Positions 23,020 to 32,667 of a DNA stretch of 47,179 nt are shown here, piece by piece (the stretch's first letter is position 1; each line of letters begins with the position of its first letter). The position numbers were made by a program, and so were the translations under genes. The stretch is taken from NCBI GenBank assembly GCA_964553775.1, contig CAZKLU010000004.1, positions 1 through 47,179 of the forward strand, in the 5' to 3' direction. The notes beneath the pieces are model-generated. The model was not told where the DNA came from. It saw nothing but the letters and a program-made list of their open reading frames with translations, and searched no databases. The DNA is from RUG626 sp964553775. GTDB lineage: Bacteria; Bacillota; Clostridia; Oscillospirales; Oscillospiraceae.

Positions 23020-24331
23020 ATGCTGCCTCCTGTAGTAAAATATTTCCAAGTGCTGTTGCTTCTGATGAACCTGTGAGAACCGGACGCTTAATAGCTTTCT
23101 CAGTCAGTCTGTTCAGATAATCGTTGTTTACGCCGCCGCCGACAATAGAGAGAGTGCTAAACCTTTCGCCCGTCAAATCCTCAAGCTCTGTCAGTGCGTC
23201 AGCGTAAGTATGCGCGAGACTTTGATATATTGCGTTCGCGTACTCGCCGGGTGTTTTCGGTACAGGAAACCCTCTCTCACGGCACTCAGCGTCAATCTCC
23301 GCACACACGGATTTTGGAGCGAGGTATCTTTCATCGTTTACATTCAGAGTATAGTCGAAGTTTGCTTCCCTCTCTGCCATATCAGCAAGCTCCGCAAAGC
23401 TGTATTTATCGTCAAGCTCGTGACGTAAATTCTGTACAAGCCAAAGTCCCATAATGTTTTTCAGGAACCGTATTGTGCCGACCCCGCCCTCATTCGTGAA
23501 GTTGGCAAGTCTCGCCTTTTCGCTCGTGACAGGATTATCAAGCTCCGCGCCAAGAAGCGACCATGTACCGCTTGAAATGTATGCGCCCTTTTCCGGCAGA
23601 GCGGCAATCGCGGACGCGGTATCATGTGTAGCCGGCAGGACAACATCGCAGTCAAACCCGACTTCCCGCGCAATATCAGGCTTCAGTCTGCCCAATATTA
23701 TTGGCGGCAGCACCGGTTCATCCACAAAGAGACGTTCAGGAAGATTGAGACGCTCAATTATTTCTCTATCGTAAATCTTTTTATGTACATCAAGAAGCCC
23801 TGTAGAGCTTGCGTTTGTGTATTCGTGGCATTTCACACCGCAAAGGAAAAAACTGAGATATTCCGGCAGCATTAGAAAGCACTCAGCGTTATTGAGCCTT
23901 CCTTGCTGCTTGTCCCAGAAAAGCTGATATATAGTGTTAAATGACTGGTACTGTATGCCGGTTTTGGCGTAAAGCTCTTCAAACGGTATAATTTTATGTG
24001 CAAGCTCCGCACCCTCGGTACCCCTGCTGTCACGGTAGCAATAGAGCGGTAGTATCGGAGCGTCCGCGCTGTCAAGAAGCACATAATCAACAGCCCATGT
24101 GTCAATTCCGACGCTTGTCGGGATATATCCCTGTTCCCCGCAGGCTTTAAGCCCGTTCATAACCTCAGTACATAACCGCTCAAGGTTCCATATAAGATGC
24201 CCATCACTGTCCGTATCGGGAGAATTTGGGAAACGATAAACCTCTTTCATTATGAGCTTGCCGCCGTCTCTCCATGCCGCGATATGTCTTCCGGAGGACG
24301 CTCCTATATCTACCGCAAGATGTATATTCAT
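23012..24331 (-). CDS. rhaB: Rhamnulokinase
   Basis: This 439-residue FGGY-family kinase phosphorylates L-rhamnulose to rhamnulose 1-phosphate. The N-terminal phosphate loop is AVDIGASSGRHI. Further family motifs are VGIDTWAVDYVLLD with the catalytic Asp, THDTASAIAALP, YISSGTWSLLG and the C-terminal adenine-site VGGGVNNDYLN. GAAGGTG precedes the ATG. The order rhaB-rhaA-rhaD and the overlap/close spacing indicate one operon. No convincing promoter was found in the 250 bases upstream, but a terminator lies between it and the preceding genes. Confidence 0.95.
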   Translation of the reverse strand: MNIHLAVDIGASSGRHIAAWRDGGKLIMKEVYRFPNSPDTDSDGHLIWNLERLCTEVMNGLKACGEQGYIPTSVGIDTWAVDYVLLDSADAPILPLYCYRDSRGTEGAELAHKIIPFEELYAKTGIQYQSFNTIYQLFWDKQQGRLNNAECFLMLPEYLSFFLCGVKCHEYTNASSTGLLDVHKKIYDREIIERLNLPERLFVDEPVLPPIILGRLKPDIAREVGFDCDVVLPATHDTASAIAALPEKGAYISSGTWSLLGAELDNPVTSEKARLANFTNEGGVGTIRFLKNIMGLWLVQNLRHELDDKYSFAELADMAEREANFDYTLNVNDERYLAPKSVCAEIDAECRERGFPVPKTPGEYANAIYQSLAHTYADALTELEDLTGERFSTLSIVGGGVNNDYLNRLTEKAIKRPVLTGSSEATALGNILLQEAAYV

Positions 24332-24584
24332 TCACACACCTTCTTTTTTGTTTGTTTGGCTTTGGGTATATTAAATTTATATATAAACACCGCAATACAA
24401 TGGCTGCTGTTGCGTAAATCCCTACCGCAGCTTCTATATTGTAGATGAATAAGGAAAAATATTTGTTTCATGCGCGTAAAAAATTTATAAACGCATAGCG
24501 ATCCCGCCGAAAATTGAAGCCGCGAGGTCACAGGCTGCTTCAGGTGCGGCGGTAAAACCGTCACATTGAGGTATTTATATATTA
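24332..24584 (-). other. Leader region upstream of rhaB, AT-rich, no gene
   Basis: The gap between rhaB and the membrane-protein gene is AT-rich near rhaB. Hexamers such as TTGCGG-17-AATATA are too weak to call a promoter. No gene is seen. The transcription start for rhaBAD probably lies here, downstream of the hairpin at 24585-24618. Confidence 0.3.
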
Positions 24585-24618
24585 TCCCCCGACTGGGTTT
24601 ATATTCCATGTCGGGGGA
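24585..24618 (-). terminator. Hairpin after the small membrane-protein gene
   Basis: The 9-bp perfect stem TCCCCCGAC (24585-24593) / GTCGGGGGA (24610-24618) is followed on the minus strand by TAATATATAA. It probably ends the GH78-transporter-GH3 transcript. Confidence 0.6.
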
Positions 24619-24640
24619 AATAGGGGGAAAGAATCTTAAA

Positions 24641-25063
24641 TCAGCTGCTTTTCGTAACGTCAAAGAATGCCGCTATGATACTGAATATTGTCGCGACAAG
24701 GCACGCGGCTATTGCAACGATCGCGCTTGTCAGGTCAGCCATAGTTGAGGCGTTGCCCTCGAATGTCATTATTGACGCTATACCATTTACGCGAATACTC
24801 ACAAGGAAAATTGTGCCGAGCATTAAAAGCGCGGACGCGGCAACCGGCATAATATCCGCCCACATCGGCTGTCCCTTCATGCCGACTACAATCGTAACAA
24901 CATGGAGCAGTGCTGCGATAGCGACACACAAGACCACTGACACATCAACACCGAGGTTTGAGAAATAGTCAGTGCCTGTGTTCACCATATATGCGATAAG
25001 CCCGACAAGTGCCGCGATTGCCGCGATTGCGGTAATGTACAGACCCGCTGAAATCTTTTTCAT
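24641..25063 (-). CDS. Small four-helix membrane protein next to the GH3 enzyme
   Basis: A 140-residue, very hydrophobic protein with four predicted membrane segments (roughly 5-27, 38-60, 70-92, 108-133), short loops and a C-terminal VTKSS tail. No catalytic motif is recognised. An in-frame ATG at 25096 overlaps the GH3 stop, but the ATG at 25063 has AAAGGAGG 8 bases upstream and is preferred. Its immediate position after a doubly membrane-anchored GH3 glucosidase suggests a partner, scaffold or assembly role for that enzyme; this is inference from context only. Confidence 0.75.
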   Translation of the reverse strand: MKKISAGLYITAIAAIAALVGLIAYMVNTGTDYFSNLGVDVSVVLCVAIAALLHVVTIVVGMKGQPMWADIMPVAASALLMLGTIFLVSIRVNGIASIMTFEGNASTMADLTSAIVAIAACLVATIFSIIAAFFDVTKSS

Positions 25064-25092
25064 GGAATTTGCCTCCTTTCCGTTAATCGCCT

Positions 25093-28000
25093 TCACGATG
25101 CCTTGGCATCCGATTTTTTAGATGCTCTCACATACATCACTACGCACCCGACTGTAAATATTCCGGACACTATCTGCAAAGCCGTAACTGCGTTATCGTA
25201 CCATGTGCGGACGCTCTCAACGTGCGTTGAGGATGAGTAGCCGTCCATAGCGTTCGAGTTCGCGATCGCGTATGCCTGCCATGTCATAGCCTGCTTGAGT
25301 GCCGCCAGCATTGTTTCGTCCTGACTTACATTCGCCACAGTCCAGTAGTCCCATTTTTCGGAAACTGCCGCCATTGTGCTTTCGCCTGTATTGCATGACA
25401 TTGTTATGCCGTTGAGAACAGCTTCCTTGAGAACTGTATAGTTCGCTGTCTGAATGAAGTCCTCACTCATAAGCCCCTGGAATCCCCACTCTTCGCGAAG
25501 TATGCCTTTCATAAGCCCCTCATGTGAGTTGGACGTAAGGCAGCCAGCACGGTTATAAGCCGACATACAGCCAAGTGAACCGGCATCCTCAAATGAGGAC
25601 TGGAAGCAGCGCAGCTCGTTCTCTCTCGCCTGCTGCTCGGTCATGAACACCGCAACACCTGTGCGGTTTATCTCTGTATCGTTGAATGCGTAGTGCTTCG
25701 GAGCTATAATAAGACCGTATTCAAGACCTCCGGCAACGAACTCCGCGCCCTGATACGCTGTCAGTATTGCGTCCTCAGCGTAATATTCGTGGTTCCTTGA
25801 GTTATATGGTGAGCGGTGAATATTTACACCCGCGCCCCAATAGATAGTGAGGTTAGCCCACAACGAATAGTTGCCCATTACTTCGCCGAATGCTTTTGCC
25901 AATTCCTTACTGAATGTTGCGCCAATAACGGTAGCGTTCGGCATTACACCCGCCTTGTAGCCCGCGTTTTTGTCGGTTTCGGATATTGCACAAGGATCTC
26001 CGGAGGATGTGTCAGTATTGGCGTACTGCCCCAGCGTGTATGAATATATGCCATTCGGACCATCGTTCTGAATAACCTCCGGCGAGGAAATGGTATCTAT
26101 AGCCTTTGTGCTTGTACCGCCGAACGCGGTGCGTATCATGCAGCTTTCAAGGTCTATCTGATCCATCAACAGTGTCCATCTCTCGTCATCAATATCCGTA
26201 ACACCCTTGAGATCCGCAAGCGTCAGCCCGTTGTCCGCGCCAAATGTCACACTTGACGGGTCGCCATTTGAGCTTATTGTATAATTGTCGTTATCCATAA
26301 CGTCAAGCATTTCGCTTGTCGCGGTGAGATTCTCGTAAGTTGTCGGGAATGTGCCTGACCAGTCGGAGCGGCTGAGATACGTTGCTGTGCCGGGCAGCCA
26401 GTAGTTGACATCCATGTCCTCAAGCTGATTCTCAACGGCTGTTCCGTTTTTGGTGTGAGCAAACGTCTCGTTGTCAAAAGCATCGAGTGTCCAAGTCTTG
26501 CAGAGAGCCGCGTCTCCGTCCTCAGTCATGCCGTCCGAAGATGTCTTGCCCTGTGCCGCCAAAACATTATTAGCAGCCTCGTGCGCTCCGTTGCCGATAG
26601 CAAAATAGTAGTCGCCATCGTCAAGTATATAGCACCCGCTCGTTCCCACAGCGTTATCTGATGTGCTGTCCCAGCTTGCCATGTACTGAGCGTCAGCCGT
26701 CACGGTAACGGTAACGGAATCACCCGGCGCAATTTCCTCAGTTTTTTCATAGTCAAGAAGCTGTACGCCTGCTTTCTCAACATTATGCTCCTTGTCATAA
26801 TCGGTATACGGCGTTGATACATAGAGCTGTACAACGTCTTTACCCGCAACACTGCCGGTATTTGTGACTGTAACTGCCGCAGTCACAGTTCCGGCTGCAA
26901 GGTCAACGTCAAGGCTGTCAAGTGTCTGCTCAAAGGTCGTATATGAAAGTCCGTAACCAAACGGGTACGAAACTTCACTGTCATAACTCCACGCTCCGCC
27001 CGTGCTGCTGCCTACAGAGCTTGAAGCATCGCCCTGACCAAGAACGCTGTCAATATATCGAGTCTCGTAATACTTGTAGCCTATGTAAATGCCCTCAGCT
27101 TCAACAACCTCGGAGTTAATGCTGTAATCGGCGTTTGTATTTGTCCACTCATAGTTTCCGAAGTTCTGAGCAGACGGTGCAGCCGAATTATCTACCGCGT
27201 ATGTATCAGCAAGATGTCCGGACGGGTTAGCCGCGCCGGAGAGTACATCCGCGACACCATAGAAACCATAGCCGCCCGGAAGTCCTATCTCAAGTATAGC
27301 GTCAACGCCATCATTATTTTTAATCTCGTCAATCTCCATAGCGGAGGAGTTGTTGAGAAGCACTATAACCTTGCCGCCGTTTGACGCTTTTGCCTCAACC
27401 GCCGCGTTTATAAGGTCGCGCTCATCGTCGGAAAGTCCGAGAGGGTCAGTCTGATTGAGGTTCTGAGACGGGTCAACACCCGCTTCGCCTGGTAAATAGC
27501 TGCGGTTTTCACCCGCCGCTCTCGCGATAGTGACTATCATGACATTATAATCATCCATCGTAGATTTCCAATTTGCGTTCGCGTTGTCCATAACAGACTG
27601 CGATGGTTCCTTACTGCTATAGTAGCTGCCTATGGATGGGGCGGTAATGCGCGAATATACTGTAACGCTGCCCCAGTTCTCAACTTCGGTCTTGAAGTAC
27701 GATTCAAGATTGCCGTACAGCGTCTCAAGGTCGGCGTTTATCGAGAAGCCTCTCTCCGTAAGCGCGGTCACAAAATCCACCGTGTCAGCGTCCGTTCCGA
27801 CATTATCAGTGACGCTTGAACCCATATCGCCGCCCGTCACAGGGTAGTAGCTTGAAAAGCCAAGAAGTGATACTTTTTTCATCTCATCAGATGACAGCGG
27901 CAGTGCGCCGTTATTCTTGAGAAGCACCGTACCCTCCTCCTGAATCCGCTCCGCGACATCGGCTATAGCCTGAACGAGTTCTGTAGTGTTAGAGTAGTCT

Positions 28001-28197
28001 GATGTGTAGGTGTAAAGTGTGCTTGCGTCCTCAACGCCCTCGGTGACGACCTTCGTACTCGATGTTCCAAGGAACTTGTCAATATCTGTACGGAAGCTGT
28101 TCACTATCGGCATTGCGGCAATCGACAGAGCAAGTATCGAAGCCATCAGTGCCGCGAGTCCGCGCCAGAGACGCTGTTTTGCGCGTGTTGATTTCAT
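25093..28197 (-). CDS. Membrane-anchored GH3 beta-glucosidase with permuted domain order
   Basis: A 1034-residue glycoside hydrolase family 3 protein with its domains in reverse order. An N-terminal membrane helix (~12-32) is followed by the alpha/beta-sandwich domain (~80-340, starting TVLLKNNGALPLS) and the FnIII-like domain (~400-490, VVQLYVSTPY). Then comes the (beta/alpha)8 barrel (~620-970), with the KHYAFNDTE motif (~835) and nucleophile Asp in GLMSEDF (~913). Canonical GH3 enzymes start with the barrel. A second membrane helix (~1000-1020) and a basic tail close it. The positive-inside rule puts both ends in the cytosol and the enzyme outside. Permuted GH3 enzymes are known from Ruminococcus and Butyrivibrio. 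It probably removes glucose from rhamnosylated aglycones or disaccharides. Confidence 0.9.
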   Translation of the reverse strand: MKSTRAKQRLWRGLAALMASILALSIAAMPIVNSFRTDIDKFLGTSSTKVVTEGVEDASTLYTYTSDYSNTTELVQAIADVAERIQEEGTVLLKNNGALPLSSDEMKKVSLLGFSSYYPVTGGDMGSSVTDNVGTDADTVDFVTALTERGFSINADLETLYGNLESYFKTEVENWGSVTVYSRITAPSIGSYYSSKEPSQSVMDNANANWKSTMDDYNVMIVTIARAAGENRSYLPGEAGVDPSQNLNQTDPLGLSDDERDLINAAVEAKASNGGKVIVLLNNSSAMEIDEIKNNDGVDAILEIGLPGGYGFYGVADVLSGAANPSGHLADTYAVDNSAAPSAQNFGNYEWTNTNADYSINSEVVEAEGIYIGYKYYETRYIDSVLGQGDASSSVGSSTGGAWSYDSEVSYPFGYGLSYTTFEQTLDSLDVDLAAGTVTAAVTVTNTGSVAGKDVVQLYVSTPYTDYDKEHNVEKAGVQLLDYEKTEEIAPGDSVTVTVTADAQYMASWDSTSDNAVGTSGCYILDDGDYYFAIGNGAHEAANNVLAAQGKTSSDGMTEDGDAALCKTWTLDAFDNETFAHTKNGTAVENQLEDMDVNYWLPGTATYLSRSDWSGTFPTTYENLTATSEMLDVMDNDNYTISSNGDPSSVTFGADNGLTLADLKGVTDIDDERWTLLMDQIDLESCMIRTAFGGTSTKAIDTISSPEVIQNDGPNGIYSYTLGQYANTDTSSGDPCAISETDKNAGYKAGVMPNATVIGATFSKELAKAFGEVMGNYSLWANLTIYWGAGVNIHRSPYNSRNHEYYAEDAILTAYQGAEFVAGGLEYGLIIAPKHYAFNDTEINRTGVAVFMTEQQARENELRCFQSSFEDAGSLGCMSAYNRAGCLTSNSHEGLMKGILREEWGFQGLMSEDFIQTANYTVLKEAVLNGITMSCNTGESTMAAVSEKWDYWTVANVSQDETMLAALKQAMTWQAYAIANSNAMDGYSSSTHVESVRTWYDNAVTALQIVSGIFTVGCVVMYVRASKKSDAKAS

Positions 28198-28265
28198 TTT
28201 GTACCTCCCATATTGTTATATTTTTACATACTTTGATTGTCTCAATCGTGTATGCAAATACCGTT

Positions 28266-29756
28266 TTACTTCTTCTTGCTCTTGCCGCCGCTGTTTCTTT
28301 CAGCTATCGCTTTCTGTTCCTCCGGCAGATTTTTCTCAACCGTAAAGAGGAATATCAGTACAGCGCATACGGCGTAAGCAACCGTTTCAATCCATATATA
28401 GCTAAGTGTGATTGTACCTTGTGTCGCGGCTGACTGCGTGATAGCTTCTACAACTTCACCCTCCGGAGGCGCAACGTAACCGGAGCCGCCGAGAAGTGCC
28501 ATGAACACAGCGTTCATTATCGGTGTAGCCGCAACCATCAGTGAGGAGTAGATGCTCATTGTCAGACCATCGGTGCGTATACCTGATTTGAACTCAATAT
28601 GGTCAATTACATCCGCGAGCATAGCAAGAATGAGGTAACAAGCCGGTGAGGAACCAAGGCACTTGAGTGCGACACCTACAGCTACCATAATGAAGTTATC
28701 GCTGAAAAGTCCCGCTATAACGCCGCCAATAACACCAACTATCATTCCGGCACAGACAACAATGCGCTTTGAGAATTTGTTAGCCAGCGGAACGACAAAG
28801 ACCGCTGCGACAGCCATAGGAATCGCGCCCATAACCGAAAGTATCGTCTGAGCAAATCCCCAGTCTATTTCACCTGTCGCGCCTACTACCCACTCGCAGA
28901 AGTAGCTCATGGAGCCGTTCTTGATCGCGCCTGACCACTGGAATACCATGTAGAAGAGAATTACAAGCCACCACCATTTTTCACTTGTGACGGCTTTGAG
29001 CTGCTGACCCATCGAGGCTGTTTTTGCTTTTCCTGATTCGCTTGCTTTGCCGAAGCTCTCTTCAGTAACACGTTCACGGGTGAACTTGTACTGGAGGAAT
29101 ATGGTGAGCGCGGAGAATATTCCAACGCCAACCATGACTATGAGCCACATATGCTGCTTTGTACCCATGACGTTTGAAACAAGTATCGGGAAAATCATGG
29201 AGCCTACGCCCATTACGCCAAGACCGGCAACATTTGTGAATGACGCAAGCACACCGCGCTGTGAGCTGTCGCGAGTTGAAACAGGGATAAGTGTGGAGTT
29301 AGCCGTGTTATAAATCGGGTAAGCGACGGCGTAATAGAGATTATACGCTATAGCTATCCAGACATATCTCGCGGTGCCTTCAAACGGTACTACGAACATC
29401 AATATGCACGAAACACTGAGTGTCAGTGCCGAGAGAAGAACCCATGGACGCGCCTTGCCCGCCATGGCGTGTGTGCGTTCAATAAGCTGTCCGACGATCA
29501 GGTTTGCCGCCACGATGAAGATTGTGGAAACGACCTGAAGTACTGACAGGAAGCCGGTATCCAGAAGAAGTACATCAGTCAGATACTTATTAAGGAAGCT
29601 CGTGAAGATTCCGGATGACAAAAGAGCACCGAACGGTCCTATGAAGTAGCCGAAAAGCATTTCCGGAAGACGTACCTTATCAGAGGTTATCGCGCTCTTA
29701 GTGAGCGGAGTATTCCAGAAGCCGCTATCTTTACTGACCTTTTTGTTATCGCTCAT
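28266..29756 (-). CDS. GPH-family sugar:cation symporter (MelB-like)
   Basis: This 496-residue transporter of the glycoside-pentoside-hexuronide:cation family has 12 predicted membrane segments. Recognisable parts are the N-terminal segment EMLFGYFIGPFGALL, the cytoplasmic loop after helix 2 with GKARPWVLLSA, AYPIYNTANSTLIP (~145), and the C-terminal Lys/Ser-rich tail. It should bring the rhamnose-containing glycoside or its products into the cell with Na+ or H+. It lies between the GH78 and GH3 genes, so the imported substrate is probably a rhamnoside. The RBS is AAAGGAA with a rather long spacer. Confidence 0.88.
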   Translation of the reverse strand: MSDNKKVSKDSGFWNTPLTKSAITSDKVRLPEMLFGYFIGPFGALLSSGIFTSFLNKYLTDVLLLDTGFLSVLQVVSTIFIVAANLIVGQLIERTHAMAGKARPWVLLSALTLSVSCILMFVVPFEGTARYVWIAIAYNLYYAVAYPIYNTANSTLIPVSTRDSSQRGVLASFTNVAGLGVMGVGSMIFPILVSNVMGTKQHMWLIVMVGVGIFSALTIFLQYKFTRERVTEESFGKASESGKAKTASMGQQLKAVTSEKWWWLVILFYMVFQWSGAIKNGSMSYFCEWVVGATGEIDWGFAQTILSVMGAIPMAVAAVFVVPLANKFSKRIVVCAGMIVGVIGGVIAGLFSDNFIMVAVGVALKCLGSSPACYLILAMLADVIDHIEFKSGIRTDGLTMSIYSSLMVAATPIMNAVFMALLGGSGYVAPPEGEVVEAITQSAATQGTITLSYIWIETVAYAVCAVLIFLFTVEKNLPEEQKAIAERNSGGKSKKK

Positions 29757-29804
29757 GCTTATATACCATTCCTTTCTTAAAACTTATATTTTACCCGTGC
29801 CAAT

Positions 29805-29822
29805 GCTGCGCGGAACCGCAGC
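29805..29822 (-). other. GC-rich hairpin in the leader of the symporter gene
   Basis: The 6-bp stem GCTGCG (29805-29810) / CGCAGC (29817-29822) with a 6-base loop lies about 50 bases before the symporter start, in a 224-base gap. No T run follows, so it is not a clear terminator. No convincing promoter was found in this gap. Confidence 0.4.
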
Positions 29823-29980
29823 AACTAACCTCTATACCATACAACAAATCAAAAATACATAAGCTCATAGACTTTTGGGTGTTCTATATATACAGGCTGT
29901 TCCGCAATTCACGCCGGCAAGTGCCAAACCAATGTAATTTTACTTAAACTGAAAATCATTCAGCTTTGAACATAAACATC

Positions 29981-32539
29981 TCAGACGCTTTTAAGCCTAC
30001 AGGATTCTGTATACACGCCGCTGCCGATTTTTTTCGATGTTCCATCAGGGAGAGTAAGCTCACAGAGCGTACTGACAGGCACCTCCACATTTATAACAAA
30101 GCTGCTGTCTTTTATTTTCCAATCAGACACTATTTTCCCATACGGTGTCATTACACTGCCTTTTGCGGAGGTAAGACCGCCGCCGAGTACCGGCTTTATT
30201 CTGAACCTTCTGTAACCGGCATCAAGTGCCTCAATTCCCGCGATTCTCTCATACATAAACGCTCCGACCGCGCCGGATGAGTAATGGTTATACGAAATCA
30301 TCATGTCGGTACCGTCATCACTTATCGGGCAGACACCGTTCTCGTCAAGTCCGTCCCAACGCTCCCAGATCGTGGTGCCGCCGCTCACTACCTCGTACAG
30401 CCACGATGGACATTTTCTGTTCATGAGCATTTTGAAAGCAACATCCGCTCTTCCGTTATCCGCCAACGCAAAGAGAATATATGGTGTGCCGGGGAAACCG
30501 GTTCCAATACAGTAATTGCTCTTTTCAACGAGCTTCACAAGATTATCGACAGCTTTATTTTTTGTCTCCTTGTCAGGGAACATATCAAGGTAAATCGGCA
30601 AAACATACGCAGTCTGAAACTCGCTCAACAGCTTGCCGTTTCCATCCGTCAGTACCGAGCAGTATGCGTCGGCTGTCTTATCGGACATATCCTTATAATA
30701 CTCAGCGTCCTCTTTTTCGCCAAGCAGCTCCGCAACCTTTGATACAATGGCTGATGTATTGCGAAGTGACGCTGTACCCGTCCATTTGATACGCGCCTGC
30801 CACTGGCTCATCTGCGGAACATCCGGCGCGACCCAGTCTCCGAAGCCCAAAACGCCCGGCATATTCCAGATATATCTGTTCTTTCCGAATCCAAATCCGC
30901 ACCAGAACTTACACGCCTTGACATATTTTTTCATTGTCGGGTACATCCTGCGAAGCACCTCGGCATCGCCTCTTGCCATATACTCCGCCCACGGAACAAG
31001 TATACAGGCATCACCCCACCACGCTACCGCCATTTCCGGCATTGTCGCGGGAAATCCGTAGCCCTGAACAGGCACTGTGTTCGGTATACCGCCGCCTTTA
31101 GTTTGCTCCGATTTTACATCAAGTAACCATTTATCAAGGAAACGGCTCATATCAAAGTTATAACACGCTGTCGGCGCGAACACAGCTATATCTCCGGTCC
31201 AGCCCATGCGCTCATCTCTCTGCGGGCAGTCTGTCGGTATGTCCATAAGGTTCGACTTGCTGCTCCATGAGATGTTTTCCTGAAGCCTGTTAAGCAGCTT
31301 ATCGGAACACTCAAACGACCCTGTTCTCTCCATATCGGAGTAGAGTGCAACGCCTGTAACCTCTATATCGCTCTCAGCTGCACCCTCGACACTTATGTAT
31401 CGGAACCCCATATATGTCAGTCTCGGACTGTACGTCTGTTTCCCATCGACGCAGGTATATGTAGCCGTAGCCTTTGCCGTTCTCAGAAACGCGGTGTTGA
31501 GTGTACCATCCGGATTCAGAATCTCCGCGTGTCTGACGGTTATAACCTGACCGCGCTTACCGTTTACGTTTATGCGAACGACACCCGCAAAGTTCTGACC
31601 GAAGTCGTAGATAAGAGCGTTCTTGACCTTATTGCATGACAGCGGCTTAAATTCCTCATGTGCCGTAACCGGTGCGCCGTAGTCGGCTATGAGCTTTGGA
31701 GAAATTCTTATAGTCTCTTTCGCAGCCTTGCGCCATGCTATCTTGCTGATGTCTACTGTCGCGTCGTAAGTCTCACCGTCATAGATGTCAGCCATGCGCG
31801 TGGGACCGTCCTCGGTAACGTCCCAGCTCTCATCGGTACCGATTATCTCTTCAGAGCCATCCTTGTATGTTACACGAAGCTCCATCAAAAGTGCCTGTCT
31901 GTCGGCATCGTGACGATTTATGCGTGTGAACACAAAGGAACCTACAGCCCAGCCTCCCGCAACAGTAACAAGAAGCTCACTGTCGGGTTTCAGCATATCT
32001 GTCACATCATACACCTGATATTGAAGCTGTGACTTATACGATGTAAACCCCGGAGCAAAGTAGCGGTTGCCGACCTTCTTCCCATCGAGAGTGACCTCAT
32101 ATATCCCAAGAGCTGTCGCGTAGAGCTTTGCCGATTTCGGCGCGTCCTTCAGTGAAAGCCTCTTTCGGAAAAGCATGGGAATCGGAGAAACCTTCTTCTC
32201 CGTAAACGTATAACCCGCGTCGCTGATCCATGAACCTTGCCACGCCGTACCCATGCGCCCCGTTGAAAACGTGAGCGACGATTGCGCCGTTTCGCCGTTA
32301 TTTGACGTTGCCTTAACAGACGCTTCATAGGTTGTAAATGGTTTAAGCTTCGCGCCCTCGTAGGGAATTGCTATCTGAGACTTTGTTTTTACGCTCCAGT
32401 TGCCGACCTTGATCTCCGCCTCGCCCAAAGATGTACCCTGTCTGTCACTTTCGAGTGAGAATGAAAATCTCGGCTTTGACACGTCCGTGACACAATGTTC
32501 CCGCAGGTTTTCAACCGTAAATCGACTTATTTTGAGCAT
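29981..32539 (-). CDS. Alpha-L-rhamnosidase (GH78), cytosolic
   Basis: This 852-residue enzyme releases terminal L-rhamnose from glycosides. The N-terminal beta-domains (~1-115, then 125-300 with LYATALGIYEVTLDGKKVG) lead into the GH78 (alpha/alpha)6 barrel. That barrel has the signature TDCPQRDERMGWTGD (~433), which holds catalytic-site Asp and Glu residues, and the C-terminal YNHYSSGAVGAFMYE. No signal peptide is seen, so the substrate must be imported first, matching the adjacent symporter. The RBS is AAGGAGGG. It is the first gene of the minus-strand rhamnoside run and lies directly behind the predicted LytTR operator and extended -10 promoter. Confidence 0.94.
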   Translation of the reverse strand: MLKISRFTVENLREHCVTDVSKPRFSFSLESDRQGTSLGEAEIKVGNWSVKTKSQIAIPYEGAKLKPFTTYEASVKATSNNGETAQSSLTFSTGRMGTAWQGSWISDAGYTFTEKKVSPIPMLFRKRLSLKDAPKSAKLYATALGIYEVTLDGKKVGNRYFAPGFTSYKSQLQYQVYDVTDMLKPDSELLVTVAGGWAVGSFVFTRINRHDADRQALLMELRVTYKDGSEEIIGTDESWDVTEDGPTRMADIYDGETYDATVDISKIAWRKAAKETIRISPKLIADYGAPVTAHEEFKPLSCNKVKNALIYDFGQNFAGVVRINVNGKRGQVITVRHAEILNPDGTLNTAFLRTAKATATYTCVDGKQTYSPRLTYMGFRYISVEGAAESDIEVTGVALYSDMERTGSFECSDKLLNRLQENISWSSKSNLMDIPTDCPQRDERMGWTGDIAVFAPTACYNFDMSRFLDKWLLDVKSEQTKGGGIPNTVPVQGYGFPATMPEMAVAWWGDACILVPWAEYMARGDAEVLRRMYPTMKKYVKACKFWCGFGFGKNRYIWNMPGVLGFGDWVAPDVPQMSQWQARIKWTGTASLRNTSAIVSKVAELLGEKEDAEYYKDMSDKTADAYCSVLTDGNGKLLSEFQTAYVLPIYLDMFPDKETKNKAVDNLVKLVEKSNYCIGTGFPGTPYILFALADNGRADVAFKMLMNRKCPSWLYEVVSGGTTIWERWDGLDENGVCPISDDGTDMMISYNHYSSGAVGAFMYERIAGIEALDAGYRRFRIKPVLGGGLTSAKGSVMTPYGKIVSDWKIKDSSFVINVEVPVSTLCELTLPDGTSKKIGSGVYTESCRLKSV

Positions 32540-32626
32540 ATTGTCCCTCCTTCTTTAGAATATATTGCCGGTACTGCTTATCGATCCTGTATCGGCTCGC
32601 GTTTCCCGTCCGCTTGATTTATGTAT

Positions 32627-32635
32627 ATTATAACA
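32627..32635 (-). promoter_or_regulatory. Extended -10 promoter of the rhamnoside operon with very weak -35
   Basis: The minus strand reads TGTTATAAT (TATAAT at 32632-32627). At 17-base spacing the -35 position (32655-32650) is TATTAA, only 2 of 6 matches. This is the look of a promoter that needs an activator. The leader to GH78 is about 80 bases. Confidence 0.6.
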
Positions 32636-32667
32636 TAGTAAAAATCTTTTTAATATTTTTTGCACAA

